Below, piece after piece: positions 1 through 8,580 of a DNA stretch of 64,000 nt (position 1 is its first letter; each line of letters starts with the position of its first letter). Where the stretch lies: positions 434,001-498,000 of the forward strand of contig CAXXEH010000001.1 of the NCBI GenBank assembly GCA_963677935.2, written 5' to 3'. Made by a program: the position numbers and the translations under genes. The notes below the pieces were generated by a model. The model saw only the letters and a program-made list of their open reading frames with translations. It did no database searches and had not been told where the DNA came from. Origin of the DNA: JAAFHB01 sp963677935 (lineage in GTDB: Bacteria > Bacteroidota > Bacteroidia > Bacteroidales > Prolixibacteraceae).

Positions 1-1
1 T

Positions 2-556
2 GCCTGCCAACGGATGGGCAACGAACAAATAATTTTGCTTAAATGTACTTCCAACTATCCTGCTCCAATTGAAGATGCGAATCTTGCCATGATACCGGAC
101 CTAGCCAAACGATTTGGTGTAATTACCGGTTTATCAGATCATACGATGGGTATTACAGTACCTGTAGCTGCGACTGTACTTGGAGTCAGGGTAATTGAAA
201 AACACTTTATAATTGACCGCTCCATAGGTGGCCCTGATTCATCTTTTTCATTAAATGAACAAGAATTCACTGCAATGGTGAAGGCAGTTCGCGAAGCAGA
301 AGTGTCAATTGGGAAAGTTGATTACACGATTACGGACAAAATGCTGAAAAGCAGGGAATTTTCACGTTCACTTTATATAGTTCAGGATATAAAAGCAGGG
401 GACGTTCTCACTGAAAGGAATGTAAGAAGTATAAGGCCAGGTTTTGGTATGCATCCCAAGTATTATAAAGATGTGTTAGGCAAACAGGTGAAAATAAATC
501 TGGAAAGAGGTACACCATTGAGAGAAAGCGATATAAACTATTCTTGTAATTGTTAA
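2..556 (+). CDS. pseI: Pseudaminic acid synthase-type NeuB family enzyme, C-terminal part (5' end outside window)
   Basis: The reading frame is open from base 2, so the gene starts left of the window. What remains is the end of the NeuB TIM barrel and the C-terminal SAF (antifreeze-like) domain, about residues 120-180 of the visible part. NeuB family enzymes condense phosphoenolpyruvate with an N-acetyl hexose to make a nonulosonic acid. The motifs LLKCTSNYPAP, GLSDHTMG and EKHFIIDRSIGGPDS read more like PseI (pseudaminic acid) than NeuB (sialic acid) or LegI, from family knowledge. It is the first gene of the plus-strand polysaccharide cluster, so the product is probably used as a surface sugar. 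The NeuB-family call is firm. The choice of pseudaminic over legionaminic acid is inferred without the N-terminal half. Confidence 0.85.
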   Translation, partial: ACQRMGNEQIILLKCTSNYPAPIEDANLAMIPDLAKRFGVITGLSDHTMGITVPVAATVLGVRVIEKHFIIDRSIGGPDSSFSLNEQEFTAMVKAVREAEVSIGKVDYTITDKMLKSREFSRSLYIVQDIKAGDVLTERNVRSIRPGFGMHPKYYKDVLGKQVKINLERGTPLRESDINYSCNC

Positions 557-655
557 TGGCGTTAAGTTCATGATAAGGCCACAAAAATAGACTTTCAAAT
601 TAAACTATGTTTACAACTAATTAATGCACTTTTTCGCTAAACAATCAAAACAGCT

Positions 656-2350
656 ATGATAAAATCTATCTTAAAAAGACTAACCCCCAAATTTATAAAA
701 GATAATGATTTATATATAAATATATTATATAGGATAAAGTTTTACTTTTTTCTAAGAAACAAGTTAAAAAAGCAATTGCATTTTCCAAATTTTAAAATTA
801 ATACAATCAAAACAAGCGGTTTAAAATGCTTAGTACCCATAATAGAGACTTCACACTATCAATATTTACAAATACTTATTCTTGCCAAAGCCCTTCAATT
901 AAGAGGAGTTGATGTGAAAGTCCTTATTTGTGGTCAAACCCTTGATGCATGCGAGTTAAAGTCAATAAAGAATCATCATACAAAGAATCCTTGCTTCAAT
1001 TGTAGATTTAACCAAACGCACATTTTAAAATTATTCGATTTGCCATATATTAAACTGAATGATATTCTATCAGAGCCTGAAATAAATGACTTAGGAAATG
1101 AAGCCTTTGCAATAAATGAATCTTTTGACTGTACGATCGAAAGATACGGTGTAAATCTTAATACCTGTATTGAAGACTCGGTTGTTAGATATTATTACGG
1201 TGCTTTACCTACAGATACAAATGAAATAAAAAAAGTTCGCCTCAAAAATATCAAAACTGCATTGACGAACATTGAGGTCGCGAAACGAATCCATGAGGAA
1301 TGGTCGCCAGACATTGTTCTATCTAATATGACTTCATACAGCACATGGGAACCTTATTACAGGTTTTTTCGAAATAAGGGTACGTTCCGTCAAATCTCAA
1401 TGTCCCAATTTAACTTTCATTCACTAATTTTAAACAGTTTTGAACTGTTTCCCGCGCAATACAGATTCAATAGATACAAACTTACTCGTCAAAATCCAAA
1501 GCTTTCATGCTCCGAGCGTGAAAAGCTAAATGATTTCCTAAAAAAACGTTTTATTGGCGATGCATCAATATTCATACAAGATGGATATTTTAAAGAGAAT
1601 ATGGGTAATTATGACCTTAAAAGTTCACTCCGTTTGAACGAGGCAAAAAGAAACATATTTCTGTTTTCGAATCTATATTGGGATATTGGTTTATCGGAAC
1701 GATCCAGCCTTTTCCAATCAGTAATTGAATGGGTTGTTTCGACCATTGAGCTTGTCAAAGACAATGATAATGTTCATCTTTATATAAAACCACATCCTGC
1801 AGAAATCTTTGGTGCTGGCTCACTGAAGGGAATGAGTGAAATCATTTCTGGAAAATACCCTGATGGTTTAAAGAATATCACAATTATTCAGCCTGAATTA
1901 AAAATAAAAACTTACGATCTTTTCCCTTTTATTGACCTTGGTGTGATTTTTACAGGTACACTTGGCCTCGAAATGATGCTTTCAAATATACCAGTCGTAA
2001 GTACTGGTATGACATCTCATCTAGGTTTAGGATTTTCTGTGGAACCTAATAGTATTGAAGAATATACCAACGTGCTTAATAATAAATATCAGGTATCAAA
2101 AATAGATCGCGATGAACTTGAGCTATTTGCCTATTTTTATTTTATTCGAACGCTAATCCCTTGGCACTTGACTAAACAAGTGTATGCAGATGATTTTAAT
2201 GGATTCAATTTCAAATCGTTAGATCACCTTATTCCTGGAATGGATCCCCATTTGGATCATCTATGCAATTGCATTTTAGACCCTTTGAATATGGTGCCGG
2301 AAGCTTGGCCTGATGAAGAAGATCTGGAAAAGAGAATATTACATAAATGA
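656..2350 (+). CDS. Capsule-type glycosyltransferase-like protein (GT-B fold), exact role unknown
   Basis: This is a 564-residue soluble protein without a clear signal peptide. The region from about residue 375 carries YIKPHPAE and then FTGTLGLEMM followed by PVVSTG. This is the donor-site pattern seen in capsule polysaccharide biosynthesis and export-linked glycosyltransferases with a GT-B fold. The N-terminal half has a CFNCRFN cysteine pair (near residue 115), of unknown purpose. It sits between the nonulosonic acid synthase and a methyltransferase and lies in the same direction. A sugar transferase role, perhaps for the nonulosonic acid, is inference. The first ATG is used because the upstream 99 bp are AT-rich and non-coding. 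Confidence 0.6.
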   Translation: MIKSILKRLTPKFIKDNDLYINILYRIKFYFFLRNKLKKQLHFPNFKINTIKTSGLKCLVPIIETSHYQYLQILILAKALQLRGVDVKVLICGQTLDACELKSIKNHHTKNPCFNCRFNQTHILKLFDLPYIKLNDILSEPEINDLGNEAFAINESFDCTIERYGVNLNTCIEDSVVRYYYGALPTDTNEIKKVRLKNIKTALTNIEVAKRIHEEWSPDIVLSNMTSYSTWEPYYRFFRNKGTFRQISMSQFNFHSLILNSFELFPAQYRFNRYKLTRQNPKLSCSEREKLNDFLKKRFIGDASIFIQDGYFKENMGNYDLKSSLRLNEAKRNIFLFSNLYWDIGLSERSSLFQSVIEWVVSTIELVKDNDNVHLYIKPHPAEIFGAGSLKGMSEIISGKYPDGLKNITIIQPELKIKTYDLFPFIDLGVIFTGTLGLEMMLSNIPVVSTGMTSHLGLGFSVEPNSIEEYTNVLNNKYQVSKIDRDELELFAYFYFIRTLIPWHLTKQVYADDFNGFNFKSLDHLIPGMDPHLDHLCNCILDPLNMVPEAWPDEEDLEKRILHK

Positions 2351-2385
2351 AATTTTCAATTACATAATTAAATTTTAGAAATGAT

Positions 2386-3171
2386 ATGCACATGAATAAT
2401 CAAATTAAATCCCTTTTACGATCTATCCGCCAGCTTCTTCCGGAATCTATGCAAACCTTCATTTACAAGTCCCGTTTTTATCTGAGTAGTCCAAAACTGA
2501 CATCTTCTTTATTCAATTATACCTATACAGATGAACACGTTAAGTTTGTTCATATACTTGAAGCTATCAATTACATGAGAGTGGCGGGCGTAGAGGGGAA
2601 TGTTTTGCCTCAAACTTTTCTGGAATTTGGATGCCATTCTGGGCGTACATTTTGTGCAGCTGTTAATGCTGCTGGTTTTTTCAAGATGAGTTATGCCGAG
2701 TTTTATGCCTTTGACTCTTTCGAGGGCTTACCAGAAACTGACCCTGTAGAGGATGGGATTTTTCAGCAAGGTACTTTTTACACCTCACGAAAAGATTTTG
2801 TGCGAATTGTAAAGAAAAAAACCGGGCTTCGCCTTACAGATAAAAATATAGTTCAAGGCTATTATTGTAACAGTCTTACTCCAGACCTACAGGCTCGCAT
2901 GCCCAAGGCCGGTGTAGTGCATATTGACGTTGATTTATATTCATCTACTGTAGATGTATTGCGTTTTCTTAGTCCAATTCTGGTTCAGGGAACATTGTTG
3001 TTGTTTGATGATTGGTATTGTTATCCAGGGGGCAGCCTTAAAGGTGAAAGACGGGCATTAACCGAATTCCTTGCCGAAAATTCCGGATTTAAGGTTGAAC
3101 CATGGAAGGCCTATTCAACCTTTGGACAATCGTATTTTGTAACAATGGTGCCCAATCCAAACAATGAATAA
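2386..3171 (+). CDS. TylF/MycF family SAM-dependent O-methyltransferase
   Basis: The 261-residue protein has the SAM-binding motif FLEFGCHSGRT (about residues 78-88), an acidic strand end FYAFDSFEGLPE, and the C-terminal HIDVDLYSST and LLLFDDWYCY. These are typical of the TylF/MycF (macrocin O-methyltransferase) family, in which the Asp pair binds the metal. Such enzymes in polysaccharide clusters methylate hydroxyls of sugars or glycan ends, which is the likely job here. A second ATG two codons in is equally possible as the start. The family assignment is strong and the substrate is unknown. Confidence 0.8.
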   Translation: MHMNNQIKSLLRSIRQLLPESMQTFIYKSRFYLSSPKLTSSLFNYTYTDEHVKFVHILEAINYMRVAGVEGNVLPQTFLEFGCHSGRTFCAAVNAAGFFKMSYAEFYAFDSFEGLPETDPVEDGIFQQGTFYTSRKDFVRIVKKKTGLRLTDKNIVQGYYCNSLTPDLQARMPKAGVVHIDVDLYSSTVDVLRFLSPILVQGTLLLFDDWYCYPGGSLKGERRALTEFLAENSGFKVEPWKAYSTFGQSYFVTMVPNPNNE

Positions 3172-3259
3172 TAGTATATACTAGAAAATATTTCTAATTC
3201 ATCTTGGCAAATTTCAGTTCTTCAGTCTATTGGTTCAACCAAATCTTCAATTGCAATAT

Positions 3260-4360
3260 ATGAAAACCAACATCCCCATTTATCAACCAGAGTTAAATGG
3301 CAATGAAAAAAAATATGTTCTGGAATGTCTTGAAACAAACTGGATATCCTCAAAAGGAAAATTCGTAAGTAAATTCGAGTCGGAATTCGCAAAATATCTG
3401 AATGTTGGTTATGCTACAAGTGTAAGCAATGGTACAGTAGCATTGCATCTTGCGTTGCATACATTGGGTATTGGACCAGGGGATGAAGTCATCGTCCCAA
3501 CACTAACTTATATCGCATCGGTAAATGCAATTGATTATGTCGGTGCCACCCCAGTGTTTGTTGATGCTGAACCCTCAACATGGAATATTGATGTAAATTT
3601 AATAGCTGAGAAAATCACATCCCGAACAAAAGCTATTTTAGTGGTTCATCTATATGGTGCACCGTGTAATATGGATGCCTTAGCGGATATTTGCATTAAG
3701 CACAATTTGTTGTTGATCGAAGATGTAGCTGAAGCCTTTGGAACAAAATATAAAGATAAATTTGCAGGGAGCTTTGGTGATATTTCGACATTTAGTTTTT
3801 TTGGCAACAAAACCATAACAACTGGCGAAGGTGGAATGTTGATTTCTAATAAAAAAGAGCTAATTACCAGAGCAGCCTACTTTAAAAGCCAGGCAGTTTC
3901 GCCTGTTCGTGAATACTGGCATGACGAGATCGGATTCAATTTTCGTATGACAAATATTTGTGCTGCAATTGGCGTAGCACAACTTGAACAAGCTGATAAA
4001 ATCATTCAAAAAAAACGTGCACTTGCTGCATATTATAAAAATGAGCTAAAAAATACTAATCTGGTTTTTCAGGAGGAAACAGTCGGATCTATAAGTTCCT
4101 ATTGGATGGTATCAATATTAGCTAAGGACGAGAAATCACGAGATCTCATTCGTTTAGAATTGAAAAAATCAGGAGTTGAGAACAGGCCTTTGTTTTATCC
4201 TGCTCATACCATGCCGGTATTCAGAAGTACAGAAAAATTTCCGGTTGCAGAGGAGTTGTCAAGACGTGGAATGAATTTACCAAGTTACCCTGGGTTGAGT
4301 CGGGAAAATGTAAAATATATTTGTGATGTAATTAAATTGACTATTAACAAAACGGCATAG
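3260..4360 (+). CDS. per: DegT/DnrJ/EryC1/StrS aminotransferase, probable GDP-perosamine synthase
   Basis: This is a PLP-dependent sugar aminotransferase of 366 residues. The N-terminus IPIYQPELNGNEKKYV and NWISSKGKFV match perosamine synthases closely. The PLP lysine lies in FFGNKTITTGEGG at residue 184, and the Asp that pairs with the PLP ring nitrogen lies in LLIEDVAEAFG. The ATG at 3260 is preferred over an in-frame TTG at 3230. Directly downstream is gmd, which supplies GDP-4-keto-6-deoxymannose, the substrate that perosamine synthase aminates at C4. The pair therefore predicts GDP-perosamine or a derivative for the polysaccharide. No dedicated N-acyltransferase is visible nearby. Confidence 0.82.
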   Translation: MKTNIPIYQPELNGNEKKYVLECLETNWISSKGKFVSKFESEFAKYLNVGYATSVSNGTVALHLALHTLGIGPGDEVIVPTLTYIASVNAIDYVGATPVFVDAEPSTWNIDVNLIAEKITSRTKAILVVHLYGAPCNMDALADICIKHNLLLIEDVAEAFGTKYKDKFAGSFGDISTFSFFGNKTITTGEGGMLISNKKELITRAAYFKSQAVSPVREYWHDEIGFNFRMTNICAAIGVAQLEQADKIIQKKRALAAYYKNELKNTNLVFQEETVGSISSYWMVSILAKDEKSRDLIRLELKKSGVENRPLFYPAHTMPVFRSTEKFPVAEELSRRGMNLPSYPGLSRENVKYICDVIKLTINKTA

Positions 4361-4432
4361 GAGTATCTTTAGTAAAAATTGGTGAGCAGATAATCCATAT
4401 TGATATTTTATCAACAAATTCTATTATAATCA

Positions 4433-5497
4433 ATGAAAAAAGCATTAATCACTGGTATAACTGGTCAGGATGGTTCTTATCTAGCTGAACTTCTCCTTGA
4501 AAAGGGTTATGAAGTACACGGTGTAAAAAGAAGAGCCAGTAGTTTCAATACACAGCGTGTTGATCATTTGTATCGTGATGAACATGAGGCGGGTGTCCGG
4601 TTCTTCACACATTATGGTGATATGACTGATTCAACAAATTTAATTCGAATTGTTCAGGAGGTTCAACCAGATGAAATATATAACCTTGCGGCACAAAGTC
4701 ATGTTCATGTGAGTTTTGAGGTGCCGGAATATTCTGCCAATGCGGATGCTTTAGGTACATTAAGATTGCTTGAAGCGATTCGAATCTTAGGTATGGCCAA
4801 AAAAACCCGTTTCTATCAAGCTTCTACAAGTGAACTTTTTGGGAAAATTCAATCACCATTACAAACTGAAACTACTCCGTTCTATCCACGTAGTCCTTAT
4901 GCTGTTGCTAAATTATATGCATACTGGATCACTGTGAATTATCGCGAGGCTTACGGAATACATGCCTCTAATGGGATCTTATTTAATCATGAAAGCCCAC
5001 GACGCGGTGAAACATTTGTGACTAGAAAGATTACTCGTGCCGCAACGCGCATTCATCTTGGTCTGCAGGACAAGCTGTATCTTGGAAATTTGTCAGCCAA
5101 ACGGGATTGGGGACATGCCAAGGATTTTGTAGAAGGTATGTGGCGTATCGTTCAGTATGAAACACCCGAAGATTTTGTCCTAGCAACTGGCCATACTTAT
5201 TCAATTCGTTGGTTTCTTGAGCAGGTTTTTGGCAGTCTTGATATGAAAATAGACTGGGTAGGAGAAGGAGTTGACGAAAAAGGTATAGATCGAAAGACTG
5301 GTCGTGTAATAGTCGAAGTGGATGCGGTATATTTCAGACCAACTGAAGTGGATCTTCTTCTTGGCGATGCTACAAAGGCACGTGAAAAATTGGGATGGAT
5401 ACCTCGCTTCGATATTAATACCCTAATAAAAGAGATGGTTGAAAAAGATTTGAAGACAGCAAGTTTGGAACTAGATAATAGGCGAAAAAATAAATAA
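4433..5497 (+). CDS. gmd: GDP-mannose 4,6-dehydratase
   Basis: This 354-residue extended short-chain dehydrogenase has the N-terminal Rossmann motif TGITGQDGSYLAE, the GMD-specific RRASSFNTQR loop, and the catalytic Y-x3-K in YPRSPYAVAK. Length and motifs match GMD throughout. It converts GDP-D-mannose to GDP-4-keto-6-deoxy-D-mannose in the cytoplasm. It follows the per gene and precedes a phosphoribosyltransferase-like gene by 11 bp, so these are probably one operon. With per it gives GDP-perosamine. No GDP-fucose synthase was found in the window, which argues against fucose as the end product. Confidence 0.93.
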   Translation: MKKALITGITGQDGSYLAELLLEKGYEVHGVKRRASSFNTQRVDHLYRDEHEAGVRFFTHYGDMTDSTNLIRIVQEVQPDEIYNLAAQSHVHVSFEVPEYSANADALGTLRLLEAIRILGMAKKTRFYQASTSELFGKIQSPLQTETTPFYPRSPYAVAKLYAYWITVNYREAYGIHASNGILFNHESPRRGETFVTRKITRAATRIHLGLQDKLYLGNLSAKRDWGHAKDFVEGMWRIVQYETPEDFVLATGHTYSIRWFLEQVFGSLDMKIDWVGEGVDEKGIDRKTGRVIVEVDAVYFRPTEVDLLLGDATKAREKLGWIPRFDINTLIKEMVEKDLKTASLELDNRRKNK

Positions 5498-5508
5498 TAA
5501 ATATAATC

Positions 5509-6063
5509 ATGCTAGATAATTCTTCAGATAGCATTTTATCCCACAAAGTTTTAATCTCTGCCGAGAGTATTCGCAAACGCCTTCAAGAAATTGCCAAACA
5601 GATCAATATTGATTATGCAGAGCGTGAAATTGACTTGGTATGTTTGACCAATTCCGCCATAACTTTTACTACCGATTTGATGCGGATGTTAGAAATACCC
5701 ACTCGGCTACATTTGATTGCTTTTACTTCTTATTCACCAGCACCAATAAGTGGCGAAGTTCGACTTACACTTGACATCAATGAGCCATTACAAGGTAAGC
5801 ACATTTTAGTAATTGAAGGTATGGTCATTAGTGGTCGCACTCCTCTCTATTTGATGAATCTGCTGAGCTTGCGGCAACCTGCGAGCCTGGCGCTTTGCGC
5901 AATTGGCAGCAAACCAGCTGAGTTGGCAGTAGATTTACCGATTAAATATCGTCTATTTGAGTTCAGCACTGAGTGGGTGGCTGGATATGGTATAGGTAAA
6001 GGTCATGAAAGGATTTCAGCGGATCTATTAAATCTCAATCATTTATTTGCCTATGGAACCTAA
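5509..6063 (+). CDS. Phosphoribosyltransferase-like protein with a degenerate PRPP loop
   Basis: The 184-residue protein has the layout of hypoxanthine phosphoribosyltransferases: an N-terminal VLISAESIRKRLQEIA segment, a central sheet, LVCLTNSAITFTTDL in the flexible-loop position, and HILVIEGMVISGRTPLYLM where the PRPP-binding VxxEDxxDTGxT motif belongs. Two acidic residues of that motif are changed (ED to EG, DTG to ISG), although the GRT remains. Catalysis by the usual mechanism is doubtful, so it may bind a nucleotide without the normal activity or use another substrate. It lies between gmd and a glycosyltransferase with an 11-bp overlap, so it belongs to the polysaccharide operon. Confidence 0.6.
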   Translation: MLDNSSDSILSHKVLISAESIRKRLQEIAKQINIDYAEREIDLVCLTNSAITFTTDLMRMLEIPTRLHLIAFTSYSPAPISGEVRLTLDINEPLQGKHILVIEGMVISGRTPLYLMNLLSLRQPASLALCAIGSKPAELAVDLPIKYRLFEFSTEWVAGYGIGKGHERISADLLNLNHLFAYGT

Positions 6064-7267
6064 AAGCTTAAAAATTGGCATTATCGGACCATGTCCGCCA
6101 CCACACGGCGGTGTGACACGTGTTCTTGAAAATCACCTTCGAAATTGGGAAGGTCTTCCACTGAAAACTTGGTTGATGACTGCTGAGATAAATGTACTTT
6201 CAAAGGTATATCCTCAAACACGCCTGATAGAGCCACCCAAAATAGTATCCCTTTTAGAATTCATTAAGGCGGTATTTCGTGTTGGTTGGCGTTTCGGACT
6301 TTGTCGATGGAGTTCATTCAAAAGAATAATTTCATTTGATATTTCTGTAAGGAACGCTATAAAAAAATATAAATTTGACATCATTTATGCCCATCACACA
6401 TCCAGTACTGGGCTAATTGCAGTAACTGAGGCGCGATATGCGGGTATACCAGCTATTGTAACAGCTTATGGAGAAACCTGGTTGGCAGAAGTTGGTTCTA
6501 TTCGATGGAAGCGCGCAATAGAATACACCGTAAAAAATGCAGATTGGCTGGTATCAACCAGTGAGCATTGCAGTAAAGGGGCAATAAGTCGTGGTGCACA
6601 TGCTGAACGCATCTCCATAATATATGCTGGGATTGATCTTGAACGCTTTCGACCAGGTATAAATGGTGCTTCATTTAGAGACTCAATCGGAGTTACAAAA
6701 GATGCCATTGTAATATCTATACTTGGGCTTGCGATCAAGCGAAAGCTTGATACTTTCCTCGATGCTTTGCAATCTCTCATTTCGATGTCGAATGTTTATG
6801 TGTTGATTGGAGGTACAGGTGATGACAAGCAGTATCTGGAAGAGCGTGTGAAGACTATTCGGGGAGGTAGAGTAAAAGCATTGGGGTTTGTACCTGAGAA
6901 AGATTTGCCCGAATTTTATGCTGCAACTGATATTCTAGTAGTTGCTCCCAAAACAATTGTGGAATGTATGGGGCAAAGCATGAAAGAGGCAATGGCCTGC
7001 GGGCGCGTTGTTGTAGGGGCACGCTTAGGTGGTGTGCCTGAAGCCTTGGGAAATAACAATTGTGGTCTAATGTTTGAGCCTGATAATCCGAATGATTTAA
7101 ATCGTGTATTGAAACAGCTGATTGATAATCCATCTCTTCGTGAAACCCTTGGCCAAAATGGTCGATTGGAAGCTGAAAAACGATTTGATGCAAAAGTGTC
7201 AGCGCAAATAATGTACGAATTATTGCAGACCCGTTACAAAATTAACATTGATAACAACCGACCGTAA
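6053..7267 (+). CDS. Glycosyltransferase family 4 (GT-B)
   Basis: This is a retaining GT-B glycosyltransferase of about 404 residues. The N-terminal glycine-rich acceptor loop GPCPPPHGGVTR is followed by a C-terminal donor domain with ISILGLAIKRK, YAATDILVVAPKT and the E-x7-E region of ECMGQSMKEAMACG. These are typical of the GT4 group that uses nucleotide sugars at the cytoplasmic membrane face. The ATG at 6053 is chosen over a TTG two codons upstream, and the start overlaps the preceding gene by 11 bp. The sugar it transfers cannot be read from sequence. Confidence 0.85.
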   Translation: MEPKSLKIGIIGPCPPPHGGVTRVLENHLRNWEGLPLKTWLMTAEINVLSKVYPQTRLIEPPKIVSLLEFIKAVFRVGWRFGLCRWSSFKRIISFDISVRNAIKKYKFDIIYAHHTSSTGLIAVTEARYAGIPAIVTAYGETWLAEVGSIRWKRAIEYTVKNADWLVSTSEHCSKGAISRGAHAERISIIYAGIDLERFRPGINGASFRDSIGVTKDAIVISILGLAIKRKLDTFLDALQSLISMSNVYVLIGGTGDDKQYLEERVKTIRGGRVKALGFVPEKDLPEFYAATDILVVAPKTIVECMGQSMKEAMACGRVVVGARLGGVPEALGNNNCGLMFEPDNPNDLNRVLKQLIDNPSLRETLGQNGRLEAEKRFDAKVSAQIMYELLQTRYKINIDNNRP

Positions 7268-7275
7268 GATTAGCC

Positions 7276-8580
7276 ATGCGTCTTGTAAATTTTTATTTCC
7301 CAAACATTTTTGTTCATTCCTCTCTCGGTCTTTGCATGGCAGGGATTTGTAAATACTTAAGTATTTTTCGCAAGCAGAATCAATGCCATAAGCACACTTT
7401 TGAAAACGCTGCAAGATTAACTATTGGATTTTGTCAAGGTGTTGCGGTGCCAGCAAACCGTTCAGGTATTTTTGTTCTGTTGACGGCACTCAATGTCCAG
7501 GAAGGTGATGAAGTGATAGTTACTGGCTATACTTGTGCGGCTGTCTTAGAGCCCATTTTACAGAGAGGAGCAACTCCAGTCTATGTGGATATAACACCAC
7601 ATGATTTTTGCATAAATCCTGACTTACTCACGTTAGCTATTACAACACGAACTCGTATAATAATTCTTCAGCATACCTTTGGATTCGCTGGGCCGATAGA
7701 AGAAGTTATGAAAATTGCACTCAAACACGATTTGTTTGTGATTGAAGATTGTGCATTGGCATTTGGAAGCAAGAAGGATGGACGCTGGTTGGGTACATTT
7801 GGTGATGCAGCGGTATGGTCTTTTGAACTCTCCAAGACACTGTCCGTAGGTTGGGGAGGACTGATTGGTATCAATAACGATTCCGAACTAGCAGTCCGGA
7901 TAAGGGCAATAGCTGAAGGATCAGGTTTCCAAAATAGGTTGTTAGCTGGTCAAAGATTATTGCAAGGGGGGCTTTCTGGGTTACTTTATCATCACCGTAC
8001 ACCCTATCTATTTAGGCATTTTATGTTGTCGGCGCTCTTTAAATTTCATTTCTTTCGTAGTTCTGCCGATACGCCTGCTTCTGATCTAAGGATGCCAAGT
8101 GATCAGACATGGAAATTCCTGCTGCAGCAGTTTAAGCGGTTAGATTTAATTCTGGCAAAAAGCAAGAATGCACAACTGGCCTATGAGGGAGTACTTTCCA
8201 ACCATGGATGCCATCTTGAATCGATGCGAAACTGCGGCATGGAGACTTATCTTATAAGGTTTCCGCTTCAGGTGAAGGATGCCCAACGATTCGTTAACTT
8301 TTTTGCAGCCAGGGATATCGAGGCAGGCCGCTGGTTCAGTAGCCCTGTATCAAGTGGCAATGAATCCCCCGCCAAATATGGTTATTTACCCGCAAGCTGC
8401 CCTGTCGCAGAGCAGGTTTGTGCTCATATTGTGAATCTGCCGGTGCATGGTCGGCTGACCAGATCTATAGTAGCCATGGTTGCAGCTACTTTAGATGACT
8501 ATCTCCGGGCGTTTCCGGAAGAAGTCGAATTTATTCAGGGCAATACAGCGACCAAACCAAAGATATATTACTCTTTATGA
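7276..8580 (+). CDS. DegT/DnrJ/EryC1/StrS family aminotransferase-like protein
   Basis: This 434-residue fold-type I PLP protein carries the GDEVIVTGYTCAAV strand and the IEDCALAFGS aspartate. The Schiff-base lysine lies in SFELSKTLSVGWGG at residue 187. It is longer than typical sugar aminotransferases and has a hydrophobic, helical insert at about residues 230-260. A 40-residue N-terminal extension precedes the core. It ends in an ATGA overlap with the bi-domain oxidoreductase, which suggests coupled translation and a common pathway. A sugar transaminase role is likely and the substrate is unknown. Confidence 0.78.
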   Translation: MRLVNFYFPNIFVHSSLGLCMAGICKYLSIFRKQNQCHKHTFENAARLTIGFCQGVAVPANRSGIFVLLTALNVQEGDEVIVTGYTCAAVLEPILQRGATPVYVDITPHDFCINPDLLTLAITTRTRIIILQHTFGFAGPIEEVMKIALKHDLFVIEDCALAFGSKKDGRWLGTFGDAAVWSFELSKTLSVGWGGLIGINNDSELAVRIRAIAEGSGFQNRLLAGQRLLQGGLSGLLYHHRTPYLFRHFMLSALFKFHFFRSSADTPASDLRMPSDQTWKFLLQQFKRLDLILAKSKNAQLAYEGVLSNHGCHLESMRNCGMETYLIRFPLQVKDAQRFVNFFAARDIEAGRWFSSPVSSGNESPAKYGYLPASCPVAEQVCAHIVNLPVHGRLTRSIVAMVAATLDDYLRAFPEEVEFIQGNTATKPKIYYSL

